A stretch of 44,708 bases of DNA from Paraktedonobacter sp035294465. Lineage in GTDB: Bacteria > Chloroflexota > Ktedonobacteria > Ktedonobacterales > Ktedonobacteraceae. Below the pieces are notes generated by a model. That model saw only the letters and a list, made by a program, of their open reading frames with translations, searched no databases and had not been told where the DNA came from. Position 1 is the first letter of the stretch; every line of letters begins with the position of its first letter. Location: contig DATGKW010000004.1 in assembly GCA_035294465.1 (NCBI GenBank), positions 1 through 44,708 on the forward strand, in the 5' to 3' direction. Of the stretch, positions 33,959-42,464 are shown piece by piece. Position numbers and translations under genes: made by a program.

Positions 33959-34939
33959 CTATAAGAAAAGGGTGAGATTCACCAGTTTGCCTCCAGGTTC
34001 ACGAACTTCGATACGTTGTTGATCCCAAAGCAACTGGAGAGCGTCTCTCAGCTCCTGGTTGCTCAGACCTGTTGAAGCAGAAAGCTCAGCAATGCTCATC
34101 TGGCCATCAATGGCGGCATGGAGCCGGCGAGCTTTCTTATCGGGGATGACGCTTGAGGTAGCAAACGGGTTGCTTGAAACCAGCACGTCCGCGTCCTGTT
34201 TGCGCTGGGGGATAAGCTGTCCAAGAGAAAGGGGTTGATTCTTGGCAGCAAAAGTCGGTTCCTGCGATGGAAACGGCGATGGCGTCAGAGGTAAGGGCAA
34301 TGTTGGAGGTAAATAGGACGAAAGCAAAGGGTCCGACGACTTAGGTGCCGTTAGCAGTAAGTGATGCGTCTCGGCCAGTTCCATAGCCTTGTCCAGCGTA
34401 AGACTGCATATCGGCATCAGGTTGGGCTGGGGAGGTTGCTTAAAGAGACAGAGCGTAGTGATTGCAAGAAATGCCGGTGGCTCTCCCTGGGCGAAAATAT
34501 CGGTGCGCGGAGGGAGCAGGGCATTCCTACTGGTGAAACAGGTCGCCCAATAATGCAACCCATAGCGCTTCAAGAGAATCGTTTGATAATGGGAGAAGAG
34601 TGCCTCAACTGGTTGCACATTATAAGCCATGCGCTCATTCATCAAACGCTGCATGAGATGCAACATCTGATCGTTCACAAGAATTTGCTCAGGCAACGAG
34701 GCATCCTGACGCGCCAGCGCCCGTAGCTGCACTGCAAGTTGACCTGACTGAGCAACATGGTTGGTCCAAAATACGAGTACCTGAATATTAAAATAGTGAA
34801 CAAATGCCTGGGCAAGCCATTGAAATAGTTCATCAATATGATGCATAGAACCCACGATTTGCATCAGTCGTGGCACCAATGATGTCACTTGCTGCTTGCC
34901 CGGACTGGATGAAAAAAACTGATCATTATCTTCATACAT
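33959..34939 (-). CDS. Possible GAF-like sensor with C-terminal winged helix
   Basis: The 326-residue protein has an N-terminal alpha-beta domain (about 15-180; IVGSMHHIDELFQWLAQAFV, HYFNIQVLVFWTN), with the lead-in helix and strand order of GAF domains. A proline-rich linker follows (about 205-235; LPPTLPLPLTPSPFPS). The C-terminal helix-turn-helix at about 265-320 (IDGQMSIAELSASTGLSNQELRDAL) resembles the DUF4388/winged-helix tails found in signalling proteins. The ATG at 34939 has only a weak ribosome site. It is the upstream gene of a pair with the seven-helix membrane protein. Function is not known. Confidence 0.6.
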   Translation of the reverse strand: MYEDNDQFFSSSPGKQQVTSLVPRLMQIVGSMHHIDELFQWLAQAFVHYFNIQVLVFWTNHVAQSGQLAVQLRALARQDASLPEQILVNDQMLHLMQRLMNERMAYNVQPVEALFSHYQTILLKRYGLHYWATCFTSRNALLPPRTDIFAQGEPPAFLAITTLCLFKQPPQPNLMPICSLTLDKAMELAETHHLLLTAPKSSDPLLSSYLPPTLPLPLTPSPFPSQEPTFAAKNQPLSLGQLIPQRKQDADVLVSSNPFATSSVIPDKKARRLHAAIDGQMSIAELSASTGLSNQELRDALQLLWDQQRIEVREPGGKLVNLTLFL

Positions 34940-35878
34940 ATGCTACACATTCCGCTGCCGATGATCCGTTACCTGCGAGCGCAGGAGGAAGGCGGTACTC
35001 CTTTCTTCTTGTTCTCTCTAGCCACTTTCGCGAAAAGATGGCGCTGGATAGACATATACAAGCAAATCCAGATTTCTTCAGAAGCAACGCCATGATGTGG
35101 ACTGCGCAATCGTCGGGAGAAATACCTTTGCCACTTTTCCCGCGTGTTCCCTCAGAGCATATCGCTGTCAAAGAGCCAGTTATCTGTCGCGACGGAAAGA
35201 AAGAAACAGTTTCGTCCCTTCAGAAAGCAAACCTGACCGCCTATGAATATTTACATCCATGTATATAATCCGCATCACGCGAACTATCCGAACATGTTCT
35301 ACTTAAAAAGAAAGTATTTGACCTTATGCACTCAGGCAAAAGAGCCGGCGCAGATCAATAGCCGGGCCCATATCAAAAAGACGCGAGCCTTTTACAAAGA
35401 TATCAAATAGAAAGAAGAAAGTCAACAAAAAAGGACTTTTTTCTGTAATACTGAAGTGATAGTATATAGAAAAGATAGATTATATCATAAAAAGTATTAA
35501 AGTAAGACATGTTTGTATTTAGAGCACAAGATATCGATATATACCAGGAAAATCGAAATAATTATTCTTGTAGCCCCTGATATCCAAGTCAGTCCTGGGA
35601 TCCTTTCAGTAATCGTTCGCATCAGATGTGCTGTTTGCTTGTCCCGACGTTTACAGATAGCAGCTTTAGGGATAGTTATCAGGAAATCTTTTCTTTACAG
35701 AGAGAATCGATGTCGCATCATGAAGCAGACGAGGAAAATCAGCCGACCCATTTAAAGCTCAGCACAGAGAAAAAACGGCAAATCCCCTTGCCTAAGACCT
35801 ATCCCTGTGGTACAATAAACTGCGGGCGAGGACAAACATTGGTCCCCGCCTGAACTTTTGAGAAAAGCGATTTGTACG
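34940..35878. other. Long AT-rich intergenic region
   Basis: No gene is accepted here. Open frames at 34932-35171 (-), 34870-35268 (+) and 35626-35853 (+) lack ribosome sites and family features. Bases 35400-35580 are strongly AT-rich compared with the rest of the window, with a small AAAAAAG...CTTTTTT inverted repeat near 35430. The right end contains the promoter of the MBL-fold gene at 35788-35816. Confidence 0.45.
35788..35816 (+). promoter_or_regulatory. Promoter of the MBL-fold gene
   Basis: TTGCCT (35788-35793) and TACAAT (35811-35816) are 17 bases apart, with a TGG extension before the -10. Transcription would start near 35823, about 55 bases before the ATG. Confidence 0.65.
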
Positions 35879-36535
35879 ATGGAAATATCCTGGTTGGGGC
35901 ACTCCTGCTTTCTGTTGCGAGGCAAGAGTGCAACCCTGATTACTGATCCGTTTTCTCCCCAGGCTGGCTCTTCTACCGGAGACGTTGTCAGGCTGGGTAA
36001 GGTCTCCGCCTCTATTGTCACCATCAGCCATGATCACCAGGGACATAACTATGTCATGGGCGTTGGTGGCAATCCACGAGTGGTGCGAGGACCAGGAGAA
36101 TACGAAATCAGCGATGTCCTGATTACCGGCGTTCCCTCCTATCACGATAATGAGCGGGGCAAACAGCGTGGGCGCAATACTATTTATGTTATTCACATGG
36201 ATGATATCGTAATTTGCCACCTGGGCGACCTGGGCCACACGCTTCAGGAAGAACAGATGGAGGAGGTTGCCGACTGCGATGTGCTGCTTGTGCCTATCAG
36301 CGGGCAGCATACCATCAATGCATCCCAGGCGGCGGAGGTTATTAGCCAGGTTGAGCCACGCATCGTCGTGCCTATGCACTATGCGCTTGCGGGAGGAGAT
36401 GCTCCCAACGCGCTTGACAAATTCTGTCGTGAAATGGGCGTTGGTACCGTACAGAGCCAATCAAAACTCAGTGTTACGCGAACAACCCTGCCTGCTGAAA
36501 CGCAGGTTCTTGTTTTAGAAGCACGTCAAAAGTAA
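35879..36535 (+). CDS. Metallo-beta-lactamase-fold hydrolase-like protein
   Basis: The 218-residue protein has the MBL fold of the UlaG-like type: MEISWLGHSCFLL at the start, then the metal motif in the form SHDHQGHN, then HLGDLGH and a late histidine (VVPMHYAL). In the classical motif HxHxDH the aspartate that helps bind the second metal is glycine here, so the active site may hold one metal or be altered. I prefer ATG 35879, where homology starts; a TTG at 35858 gives seven extra residues. Its own promoter lies upstream and pyrG follows after a structured-looking leader. The substrate is unknown. Confidence 0.8.
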   Translation: MEISWLGHSCFLLRGKSATLITDPFSPQAGSSTGDVVRLGKVSASIVTISHDHQGHNYVMGVGGNPRVVRGPGEYEISDVLITGVPSYHDNERGKQRGRNTIYVIHMDDIVICHLGDLGHTLQEEQMEEVADCDVLLVPISGQHTINASQAAEVISQVEPRIVVPMHYALAGGDAPNALDKFCREMGVGTVQSQSKLSVTRTTLPAETQVLVLEARQK

Positions 36536-36542
36536 TCTCTTA

Positions 36543-36654
36543 TGTAGGGTACCCCAGGTGGGTGCCAGATCTCTGAGAGCGGGCGCTTTGCGGCGCTCCT
36601 GCGAGGGGATACGGGAGGACGTGTCCGCCGCCCACGAGGGAAGGACGCCCTACA
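36543..36654 (+). ncRNA. Possible structured leader of pyrG
   Basis: This GC-rich stretch has its ends paired (TGTAGGG 36543-36549 with CCCTACA 36648-36654), an inner GTGGG (36558-36562) that can pair with CCCAC (36631-36635), and a hairpin GAGCG...CGCTC (36577-36581 with 36594-36598) with an inner CGC/GCG and TTT loop. The three helices nest as a multi-helix RNA. I do not recognise a named riboswitch, and there is no U-tract before pyrG. The folding is my own reading and could be chance in GC-rich DNA. Confidence 0.35.
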
Positions 36655-36697
36655 ATACCGTGCCCCCGTGTGTCCAGGCTCCGGTCAGGAGGATTCA

Positions 36698-38392
36698 ATG
36701 TCTAAATTCATCTTTGTAACGGGTGGTGTGGCCTCATCAGTCGGTAAAGGTATCAGTGTCGCTTCCCTGGGCCGGTTGTTGAAGAATCGCGGGGTCTCTG
36801 TTTCCCTTATGAAGCTAGACCCGTATATTAATGTCGATCCTGGCACGATGTCCCCCTATCAGCATGGCGAGGTTTTTGTCACCGACGATGGAGCCGAAAC
36901 AGACCTCGACCTTGGTCACTACGAACGCTTTACCGATGAGCCAGCTTCCCAGGCCAATAATGTTACGACTGGCCAAGTCTATGCCTCGGTGATCGGCAAG
37001 GAGCGACGCGGCGAGTACCTGGGTGGGACGATCCAGGTCATTCCCCATATTACGAACGAAATTAAAGAGCGCATTCATAACGTCGCGCGTCAATCGGATA
37101 CAGATGTGGTAATCGTTGAGGTTGGCGGCACAGTGGGCGATATTGAGGGCGAGCCGTATCTGGAAGCTATTCGCCAGATGCGTAAAGATGTGGGACGCCG
37201 CGATGTGCTTTATCTGCACGTGACCCTGCTGCCCTATCTCATGGCAACCAAAGAGCTCAAAACCAAGCCCACTCAGCACAGCGTCAAGGAACTGCTGCGC
37301 GTTGGTATTCAGCCCGATGTTATTCTTTGTCGCTCCGATCTACCCATTCCGGATGAATTGCGCGAGAAGATCGCGCTTTTCTGTAACATCGACGAACGCG
37401 CGGTAGTTGCCGTGCCAACCGTCGAGACCATTTACGAGGTCCCGCTTATTCTGGAAGAGGCGGGTCTGGGCAAATTCCTGGTGGATGAACTGGGCCTGCC
37501 AGATCGGGATCCGCAGATGCAGGAATGGCGAGATCTGGTCACGAAAATCAAGAGTCCTCGCCCGGAACTGGTGGTCGGGCTGGTTGGCAAGTACGTCGAG
37601 TTGCACGATGCCTATATGTCCGTGGCTGAATCTCTGCGCCACGCCGGCTGGTTCCACGATGTTGACGTACGCATCAAATGGATCAATTCCGAGGCATTAG
37701 AGAGCATGGGCGATAAATACGCCGAATTGCTAGAAGATGTGGCCGGCATTATCGTGCCCGGAGGCTTTGGCCATCGCGGTGTGGAAGGCAAGATCAAGGC
37801 TGCGAATTTTGCCAGGATCATGAAGAAACCATACCTGGGCCTCTGCCTGGGCTTACAGGTAGCTGTGATCGAATTCGCACGCAATGTGCTGGGTCTGGAG
37901 GATGCCAACAGCACCGAGATTGACCCCCGCACATCCGCGCCGGTGATCGACCTGATGGGATCCCAGCGCAACCTCGCCGACAAGGGCGGCACGATGCGCC
38001 TGGGCAGCTGGGTTTGCTGCCTGACCCCCGGCACCAGGGCCTATCAGGCATACGGCGAGGCCATCGTCTTCGAGCGCCACCGCCATCGCTACGAGTTTAA
38101 CAACGAATTCCGCAAACGTATGGAGTCTCACGGCATGGTGCTGAGCGGCCGCTCGGCAGATAATAGCCTGATTGAGATCATCGAGCTGGCCGACCATCCC
38201 TGGTTCGTAGCCTCGCAGTTCCATCCCGAATTCAAGAGCCGCCCCACTCGCCCACACCCGCTGTTTCGTGATTTCGTTGGCGCGTGCTTGCAGCAGGTTC
38301 GCGAGAGGCAGCCGCAGGCATACGAGACGCTTAAAGAGGCGTTGGGCGCGCCTTCCGGGGGAATGCAACCCGACGCCCGAGTCGAGATGTAA
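36698..38392 (+). CDS. pyrG: CTP synthase
   Basis: PyrG makes CTP from UTP, ATP and glutamine. The 564-residue protein has the amidoligase domain with FVTGGVASSVGKGISVAS and the DPYINVDPGTMSPYQHGEVFV segment, and a class I glutaminase domain with the nucleophile in LGLCLGLQ and the His-Glu pair in QFHPEF. AGGAGG lies just before the ATG at 36698; the frame continues upstream but without family match. The length is normal. Only two bases separate its stop from the next gene, so the two are co-transcribed. Confidence 0.97.
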   Translation: MSKFIFVTGGVASSVGKGISVASLGRLLKNRGVSVSLMKLDPYINVDPGTMSPYQHGEVFVTDDGAETDLDLGHYERFTDEPASQANNVTTGQVYASVIGKERRGEYLGGTIQVIPHITNEIKERIHNVARQSDTDVVIVEVGGTVGDIEGEPYLEAIRQMRKDVGRRDVLYLHVTLLPYLMATKELKTKPTQHSVKELLRVGIQPDVILCRSDLPIPDELREKIALFCNIDERAVVAVPTVETIYEVPLILEEAGLGKFLVDELGLPDRDPQMQEWRDLVTKIKSPRPELVVGLVGKYVELHDAYMSVAESLRHAGWFHDVDVRIKWINSEALESMGDKYAELLEDVAGIIVPGGFGHRGVEGKIKAANFARIMKKPYLGLCLGLQVAVIEFARNVLGLEDANSTEIDPRTSAPVIDLMGSQRNLADKGGTMRLGSWVCCLTPGTRAYQAYGEAIVFERHRHRYEFNNEFRKRMESHGMVLSGRSADNSLIEIIELADHPWFVASQFHPEFKSRPTRPHPLFRDFVGACLQQVRERQPQAYETLKEALGAPSGGMQPDARVEM

Positions 38393-38394
38393 AG

Positions 38395-39696
38395 ATGTTC
38401 TACTTGAGCCAGTTGCAGGGCGCCCCCGTGGAAGATTCCCACGGCGTGCGCATTGGCAAAATCAGCGATCTCCTGGTTTTCCGTGATGATCCTTCGCCGC
38501 GAGGTATCTTCCTTATCGAGGGTCTGGATAATGGGTCCTGGTACGCTCCCGCCGCCGGCGTAAACTGGAGCGAGCATACGCTGCACTTGCCATTCAGCGT
38601 TTCTCAGCTAGAAACCGCTGAGCAGGAACTTTCCCCGCGCCAGGTAGCTCTGGTCCGCGAGGTGCTGGATAAGCAGGTGATCGATCTCGCACGCAAAAAG
38701 CCAGTGCGCGTGAACGATATCTGCATCGGTGATGACTGGCACGTGCTGGGTATCGATAACAGTCCCCTCGGCCTGATGCGCCGCCTGGCGCCTCCCTGGC
38801 TGCTCGGCATACGCAGCAAACACACGCCCGCTAGCTTCATTCCCTGGGAACGCATTGAATTGATCTGCCAGCCTCAAGAGGAAATGCAGGACGAGATTCA
38901 GCCAGCTCCAGCCTCTGCGGCCGGACTACCCATCATCTCTCAGCCCTCCCACTCAACAGGCGGCCAGCTAGCAGAACTCCATCCCGCCGACATTGCTGAT
39001 ATCGTGCATCAGCTTACAGCCAGTGAGGGAGCGCACCTGATCGAAGGGTTGGATAACGAACTGGCCGCCGATACCTTTGAGGAGATCGACACCGACCGCC
39101 AGGTGCAGATTCTAGAAAAGATTAGCACTCAACGTGCCGTCGATATTCTGGAAGCTATGGGGCCTGACGAAGCCGCCGACCTTCTGGCCAAACTGCCCGA
39201 AGAGCGTGCCCAGGAACTGTTACAGTTGATGACCCCCGAAGAATCTGAGGACGTTCAGGATTTACTGGAGTATAAAGAGAATTCAGCAGGCGGTATGATG
39301 ACCACTGATTATATCGCGCTCAACGCCTCCCGCCTTGTCTCCGAGGCGCTGGAAGCAGTGCGCGCCAGTATCCAGGACGATATCCGGGCCGCCTATGTCT
39401 ACTGCGTGCCTGACGAAACGCAGGATGAGAACCCACTGCTAGGCGTTGTCTCGATCTGGGATTTGCTGAGCGCTTCCCCCAATCAACATCTCCATGAATT
39501 GATGGAAACCGATATCATAGCCGTGCGCACCGACACCGAGCCGCACATTGTCGCCGAAACTATGGCCAAGTACAACCTGCTTGCTGTTCCCGTCGTCAAT
39601 CCCGCTGGCTTTCTCGAAGGCATCGTGACGGTTGATGACGCGCTGGATGTGCTGCTGCCCAATGCGAGGAAACGCAAGCCGAGACGGATGTATTAG
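38395..39696 (+). CDS. Soluble PRC-barrel / MgtE N-terminal / CBS-domain protein
   Basis: The 433-residue protein has one or two PRC-barrel-like domains (about 1-170; SQLQGAPVEDSHGVRIGKISD, then VNDICIGDDWHVLGID), an MgtE_N superhelical domain (about 190-290; LAELHPADIADIVHQL, DTFEEIDTDRQVQILEKI), and a pair of CBS domains (about 295-425; SAGGMMTTDYIALN, LLAVPVVNPAGFLEGIVTVDDAL). The MgtE transmembrane channel is missing, so this is a cytoplasmic magnesium or nucleotide sensor and not a transporter. The ATG follows the pyrG stop by two bases. CBS domains often bind adenosine nucleotides, so a link to the nucleotide pool is plausible (inference). Confidence 0.88.
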   Translation: MFYLSQLQGAPVEDSHGVRIGKISDLLVFRDDPSPRGIFLIEGLDNGSWYAPAAGVNWSEHTLHLPFSVSQLETAEQELSPRQVALVREVLDKQVIDLARKKPVRVNDICIGDDWHVLGIDNSPLGLMRRLAPPWLLGIRSKHTPASFIPWERIELICQPQEEMQDEIQPAPASAAGLPIISQPSHSTGGQLAELHPADIADIVHQLTASEGAHLIEGLDNELAADTFEEIDTDRQVQILEKISTQRAVDILEAMGPDEAADLLAKLPEERAQELLQLMTPEESEDVQDLLEYKENSAGGMMTTDYIALNASRLVSEALEAVRASIQDDIRAAYVYCVPDETQDENPLLGVVSIWDLLSASPNQHLHELMETDIIAVRTDTEPHIVAETMAKYNLLAVPVVNPAGFLEGIVTVDDALDVLLPNARKRKPRRMY

Positions 39697-40346
39697 CTGA
39701 AGAAGCTGATCCCAAAAGACTATCGCTGGCACTTCCTTCGAGCGTAATCCCATCCTTTTCTTTCCAAGCCGATAGGTCGTCAATAATCTGAGCATCTCTC
39801 TGGAAGCAGGCAGTATCAGCCTGCTGCCGTATTTGACTGACCATCAGTTCGCGCGCTCACTTTCTTGAGCGTCGTGTTCTCTCCTGGTCCACCTCATCGA
39901 AGAAGGCCTGGTCATCATTCAGAGCCTGTGCGCCATGCTGTTGCAGCTTTGCTGCCAGCGGCATAACTCCTCTGGGAACACGTTCTCAATTGCGAAGCCT
40001 GGTGTCCGCTTGTTTTGCGCAGAATCCCGAAAGCGGTTCAAAACGAGCGATGTTATCTCTTGACAGCAGGCCACCTTTCAGCTATCCTTCGTTGTAGGGA
40101 AAGAACCCGACAGGTTTTTTCTTGCAAACATTAGTTTGAGCGTTCCCACGAAGGAATTTCTATGCGTTAAGTTCTCTACAACCTTCGCTTCTTCACTCTC
40201 TGGCCGCTACGAGTACGGTGCGAGACAAGCGGTAAGCCAGCCTCCTCCTGGCTTCTGTATCGTGCCCGCGGACCTCCGTTGCTCCTCTCTTGCCCAGCCT
40301 ATATTGTCGCTAAAACAGCAAACACACTTCGAGAGGAGAATTTTCT
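39697..40346. other. Intergenic region before the second GNAT gene
   Basis: No gene is accepted. On the minus strand about 39860-39960 a frame reads like a degraded coding piece, but stops interrupt it. TTGACA (40060-40065) and TATCCT (40083-40088), 17 bases apart, form a plausible promoter. A small hairpin (AAGCCAG 40234-40240 with CTGGCTT 40248-40254) follows, so either a long leader or a short RNA of about 165 bases could be made here. Confidence 0.4.
40060..40088 (+). promoter_or_regulatory. Promoter candidate with long leader before the GNAT gene
   Basis: A consensus TTGACA with TATCCT 17 bases later. The start of transcription would be near 40095, 250 bases before the GNAT ATG. A second weak pair (TTGCTC, TATATT) near 40279-40305 is nearer the gene. 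Confidence 0.4.
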
Positions 40347-40889
40347 ATGGCTCAGATCAGAATCATGCGTGAAGACGAGGCGGAGCGCGTGCGCGATCTC
40401 TGGTTACAAATGTGCGCGGAGGTTGGAACGCCCCTTTCTGCCGCGTCCGCTCAACAGATTCTTACTAATCTCAAGCAGTATCCTGCCCTCCAGGATGTTC
40501 GCTGCTTCGTTGCAGAAGAACAGCAGGTCTTGATTGGTTTTCTCACCTGTAGTATTAGCGGACATCCGGTGCTACCCGGACGGAGCGGTGAGATCGAGGA
40601 ACTCTACGTGCGGTCAGGACCAGACTCGCAAATAGTCGAGGCCGAGATGGTGAAACAGGCTGTCATTTTCCTGCAAACACAGGGCGCAGGCAGTATTCAT
40701 ACACGCGTCGGCATTGGAGCGGAAAGCCCAGAGGAAGGAGAGCGTCGAGCCTTCTGGCAAGCACTGGGATGGGAAAATGATATGACTATCTACTCTATCT
40801 ACAGGAATGTTCCAGGCAATCCAACTCTCCAGCGCATTTGGAATGCATACAAGACGAACCACCAGACAATAGCTGACGATCCACACTGA
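40347..40889 (+). CDS. GNAT-family N-acetyltransferase
   Basis: The 180-residue protein has GNAT features: an N-terminal strand and helices (IRIMREDEAERVRDLWLQM), the central strands (FVAEEQQVLIGFLTC; GEIEELYVRSG), and a C-terminal ALGWEND-like turn. The acetyl-CoA loop (SGPDSQIVEAEMVKQAV) is not the classical RGxGxG, so catalysis may be altered. GAGAGGAGA lies upstream of the ATG at 40347. A perfect 44-bp palindrome follows the stop. The substrate is unknown. Confidence 0.75.
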   Translation: MAQIRIMREDEAERVRDLWLQMCAEVGTPLSAASAQQILTNLKQYPALQDVRCFVAEEQQVLIGFLTCSISGHPVLPGRSGEIEELYVRSGPDSQIVEAEMVKQAVIFLQTQGAGSIHTRVGIGAESPEEGERRAFWQALGWENDMTIYSIYRNVPGNPTLQRIWNAYKTNHQTIADDPH

Positions 40890-40897
40890 TAGACTTT

Positions 40898-40941
40898 GCT
40901 GTGCCAGGTGAAAGACGATATCGTCTTTCACCTGGCACAGC
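40898..40941. terminator. Perfect 44-bp palindrome after the GNAT gene
   Basis: Bases 40898-40919 are the exact reverse complement of 40920-40941, with no spacer; the centre is GACGAT/ATCGTC. It begins 9 bases after the GNAT stop. As RNA it would fold into a stem of about 20 bp with a tight loop; there is no T-tract after it. Confidence 0.65.
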
Positions 40942-41028
40942 TGTATTCAAAAATAGTTCGGAACCCGTACTATTTACAGTAGAATAAACAAGAGTTTATT
41001 GCTAGAGAATGTATGAAGGATCCTGCTC

Positions 41029-42339
41029 ATGCTGCTCCCATTTCATCTGCCAGTGCTGACTACAACCTTATTAACCTCTCTCATTGCCATCCTCACGCTC
41101 GTTGGTATCATGACTCGTCCATTTCAGTGGAACGAAGCCCTGATCGCGCTGGCAGGAGCGGCTCTGCTTCTCATCATGGGACTTATCAGTCCTCTTGACG
41201 CGCTCACGACCCTCTTGCATGACTGGAACACGTTTTTCTTTTTTCTTGGAATGATGAGCCTCTCTGCTTTGACCGAGGAGGCCGGCCTTTTTGATTGGTT
41301 GGCAACACAGGCCGCGCGGCTGGCCAAAAACCGGGCCTCCCTGCTCTACCTGAACGTCTTCCTGCTGGGCACGCTTATTTCGATGATCCTTTCTAATGAT
41401 GCAACCGCTTTGATTTTAACACCCGTTGTATACGTTCTGGTCACACGCCTGCGTTTGCCGGTTTTGCCATTTCTTTTTGCCTGCACGTTTATTGCCGATA
41501 CAGCTTCATTTCTTTTACCTGTAAGTAACCCTATTAATATCATTATCATCTCGCAGTTTCCGCTCGGCCTGTTCACGTTCCTGAGACTGCTCTTTTTGCC
41601 TGGTCTGGTGGTTATCAGCATCAATATCGGGGCCTTTTTCACACGTTACCGGCGGCAATTGCGCGGGCAATTCGATCTCAAACGCCTGTCTTCGACCGCA
41701 GAGGCTACCCAACACTCAACGTATTTTCGCTATACCTGTGCTGTCCTGGTTCTTGTGGCTATTGCCTATATTATCGCCTCGGCTGCTCAGTTCCCTCTTT
41801 CGCTGGTTGCTCTGAGCGGCTCCTTCTTACTGTTTCTCGGCGCACTTCTGTGGAAGAGAACAGCCCTCCGCGAACTGAAAGCGCATATATCCTGGCCCAT
41901 CTTCGGTTTTATCGCTGGCATGTTTATCATTGTGCGGGCTGTCGAGGGAACGGGCTTGACCGCGCAATTTGGACGGTTGCTGCTACATCTCTCTGGCAAC
42001 AATAGCTTCGGCGCGGTGATGGTTGGTACGGCGGGCGCGGCCATCGGCACGAATCTGATCAACAATGTTCCTATGGCTGTTGTTCTGACTTCGGCCCTCC
42101 ACACAGTCCAGCACGCTCCGCCGGTCATCCAGCAAGGATTTATTGCCGCGAGCATTTTCGGCTGCGACCTAGGACCAAACCTGACCACCGTTGGCTCACT
42201 TGCCACAGTCTTATGGCTGTTGATTCTGCGCCAGCGCGGCGTTGATGTATCAGGGTTTGATTATTTCAAAGTTGGGATTGTCGTTACTCCGTTGATGCTG
42301 CTGGCTGGAGCGCTGGTGATCTGGCTCATGTTATTGTAA
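41029..42339 (+). CDS. ArsB/SLC13-like anion transporter
   Basis: The 436-residue protein has about 11-12 helices and belongs to the ArsB/CitM/SLC13 superfamily of anion or ion transporters. The two re-entrant signature regions are visible: SNDATALILTPVVYVL in the first half, and GTNLINNVPMAVVLTSAL and DLGPNLTTVGSLATVLW in the second half, the latter close to arsenite-pump homologues. AAGGA lies nine bases before the ATG at 41029. It stands alone; no arsR or arsC is adjacent, and the ArsA-like gene is far away. It may export arsenite or carry another anion. Confidence 0.85.
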   Translation: MLLPFHLPVLTTTLLTSLIAILTLVGIMTRPFQWNEALIALAGAALLLIMGLISPLDALTTLLHDWNTFFFFLGMMSLSALTEEAGLFDWLATQAARLAKNRASLLYLNVFLLGTLISMILSNDATALILTPVVYVLVTRLRLPVLPFLFACTFIADTASFLLPVSNPINIIIISQFPLGLFTFLRLLFLPGLVVISINIGAFFTRYRRQLRGQFDLKRLSSTAEATQHSTYFRYTCAVLVLVAIAYIIASAAQFPLSLVALSGSFLLFLGALLWKRTALRELKAHISWPIFGFIAGMFIIVRAVEGTGLTAQFGRLLLHLSGNNSFGAVMVGTAGAAIGTNLINNVPMAVVLTSALHTVQHAPPVIQQGFIAASIFGCDLGPNLTTVGSLATVLWLLILRQRGVDVSGFDYFKVGIVVTPLMLLAGALVIWLMLL

Positions 42340-42464
42340 TCCCACGCGGGTAGAAAAGAGAGATTCCAGTTGTTCCGGCAGAGAAAAAGCAAGCATATAA
42401 GATAATATCTGCACAAGTCAAGCGAAAGCGTACTTAAAATACATAAAAAATTAAGGAGAAAGAG

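Noticed and set aside
35710..35853. 47-codon frame before the MBL-fold gene (MSHHEADEENQ...)
   Set aside because: It has only a weak ribosome site and overlaps the promoter boxes of the next gene; no family features.
36543..36690. Known riboswitch classes (guanidine-I, cobalamin, ZTP) or SRP/RNase P RNA ahead of pyrG
   Set aside because: None of the conserved strings of these RNAs occurs in the right order.
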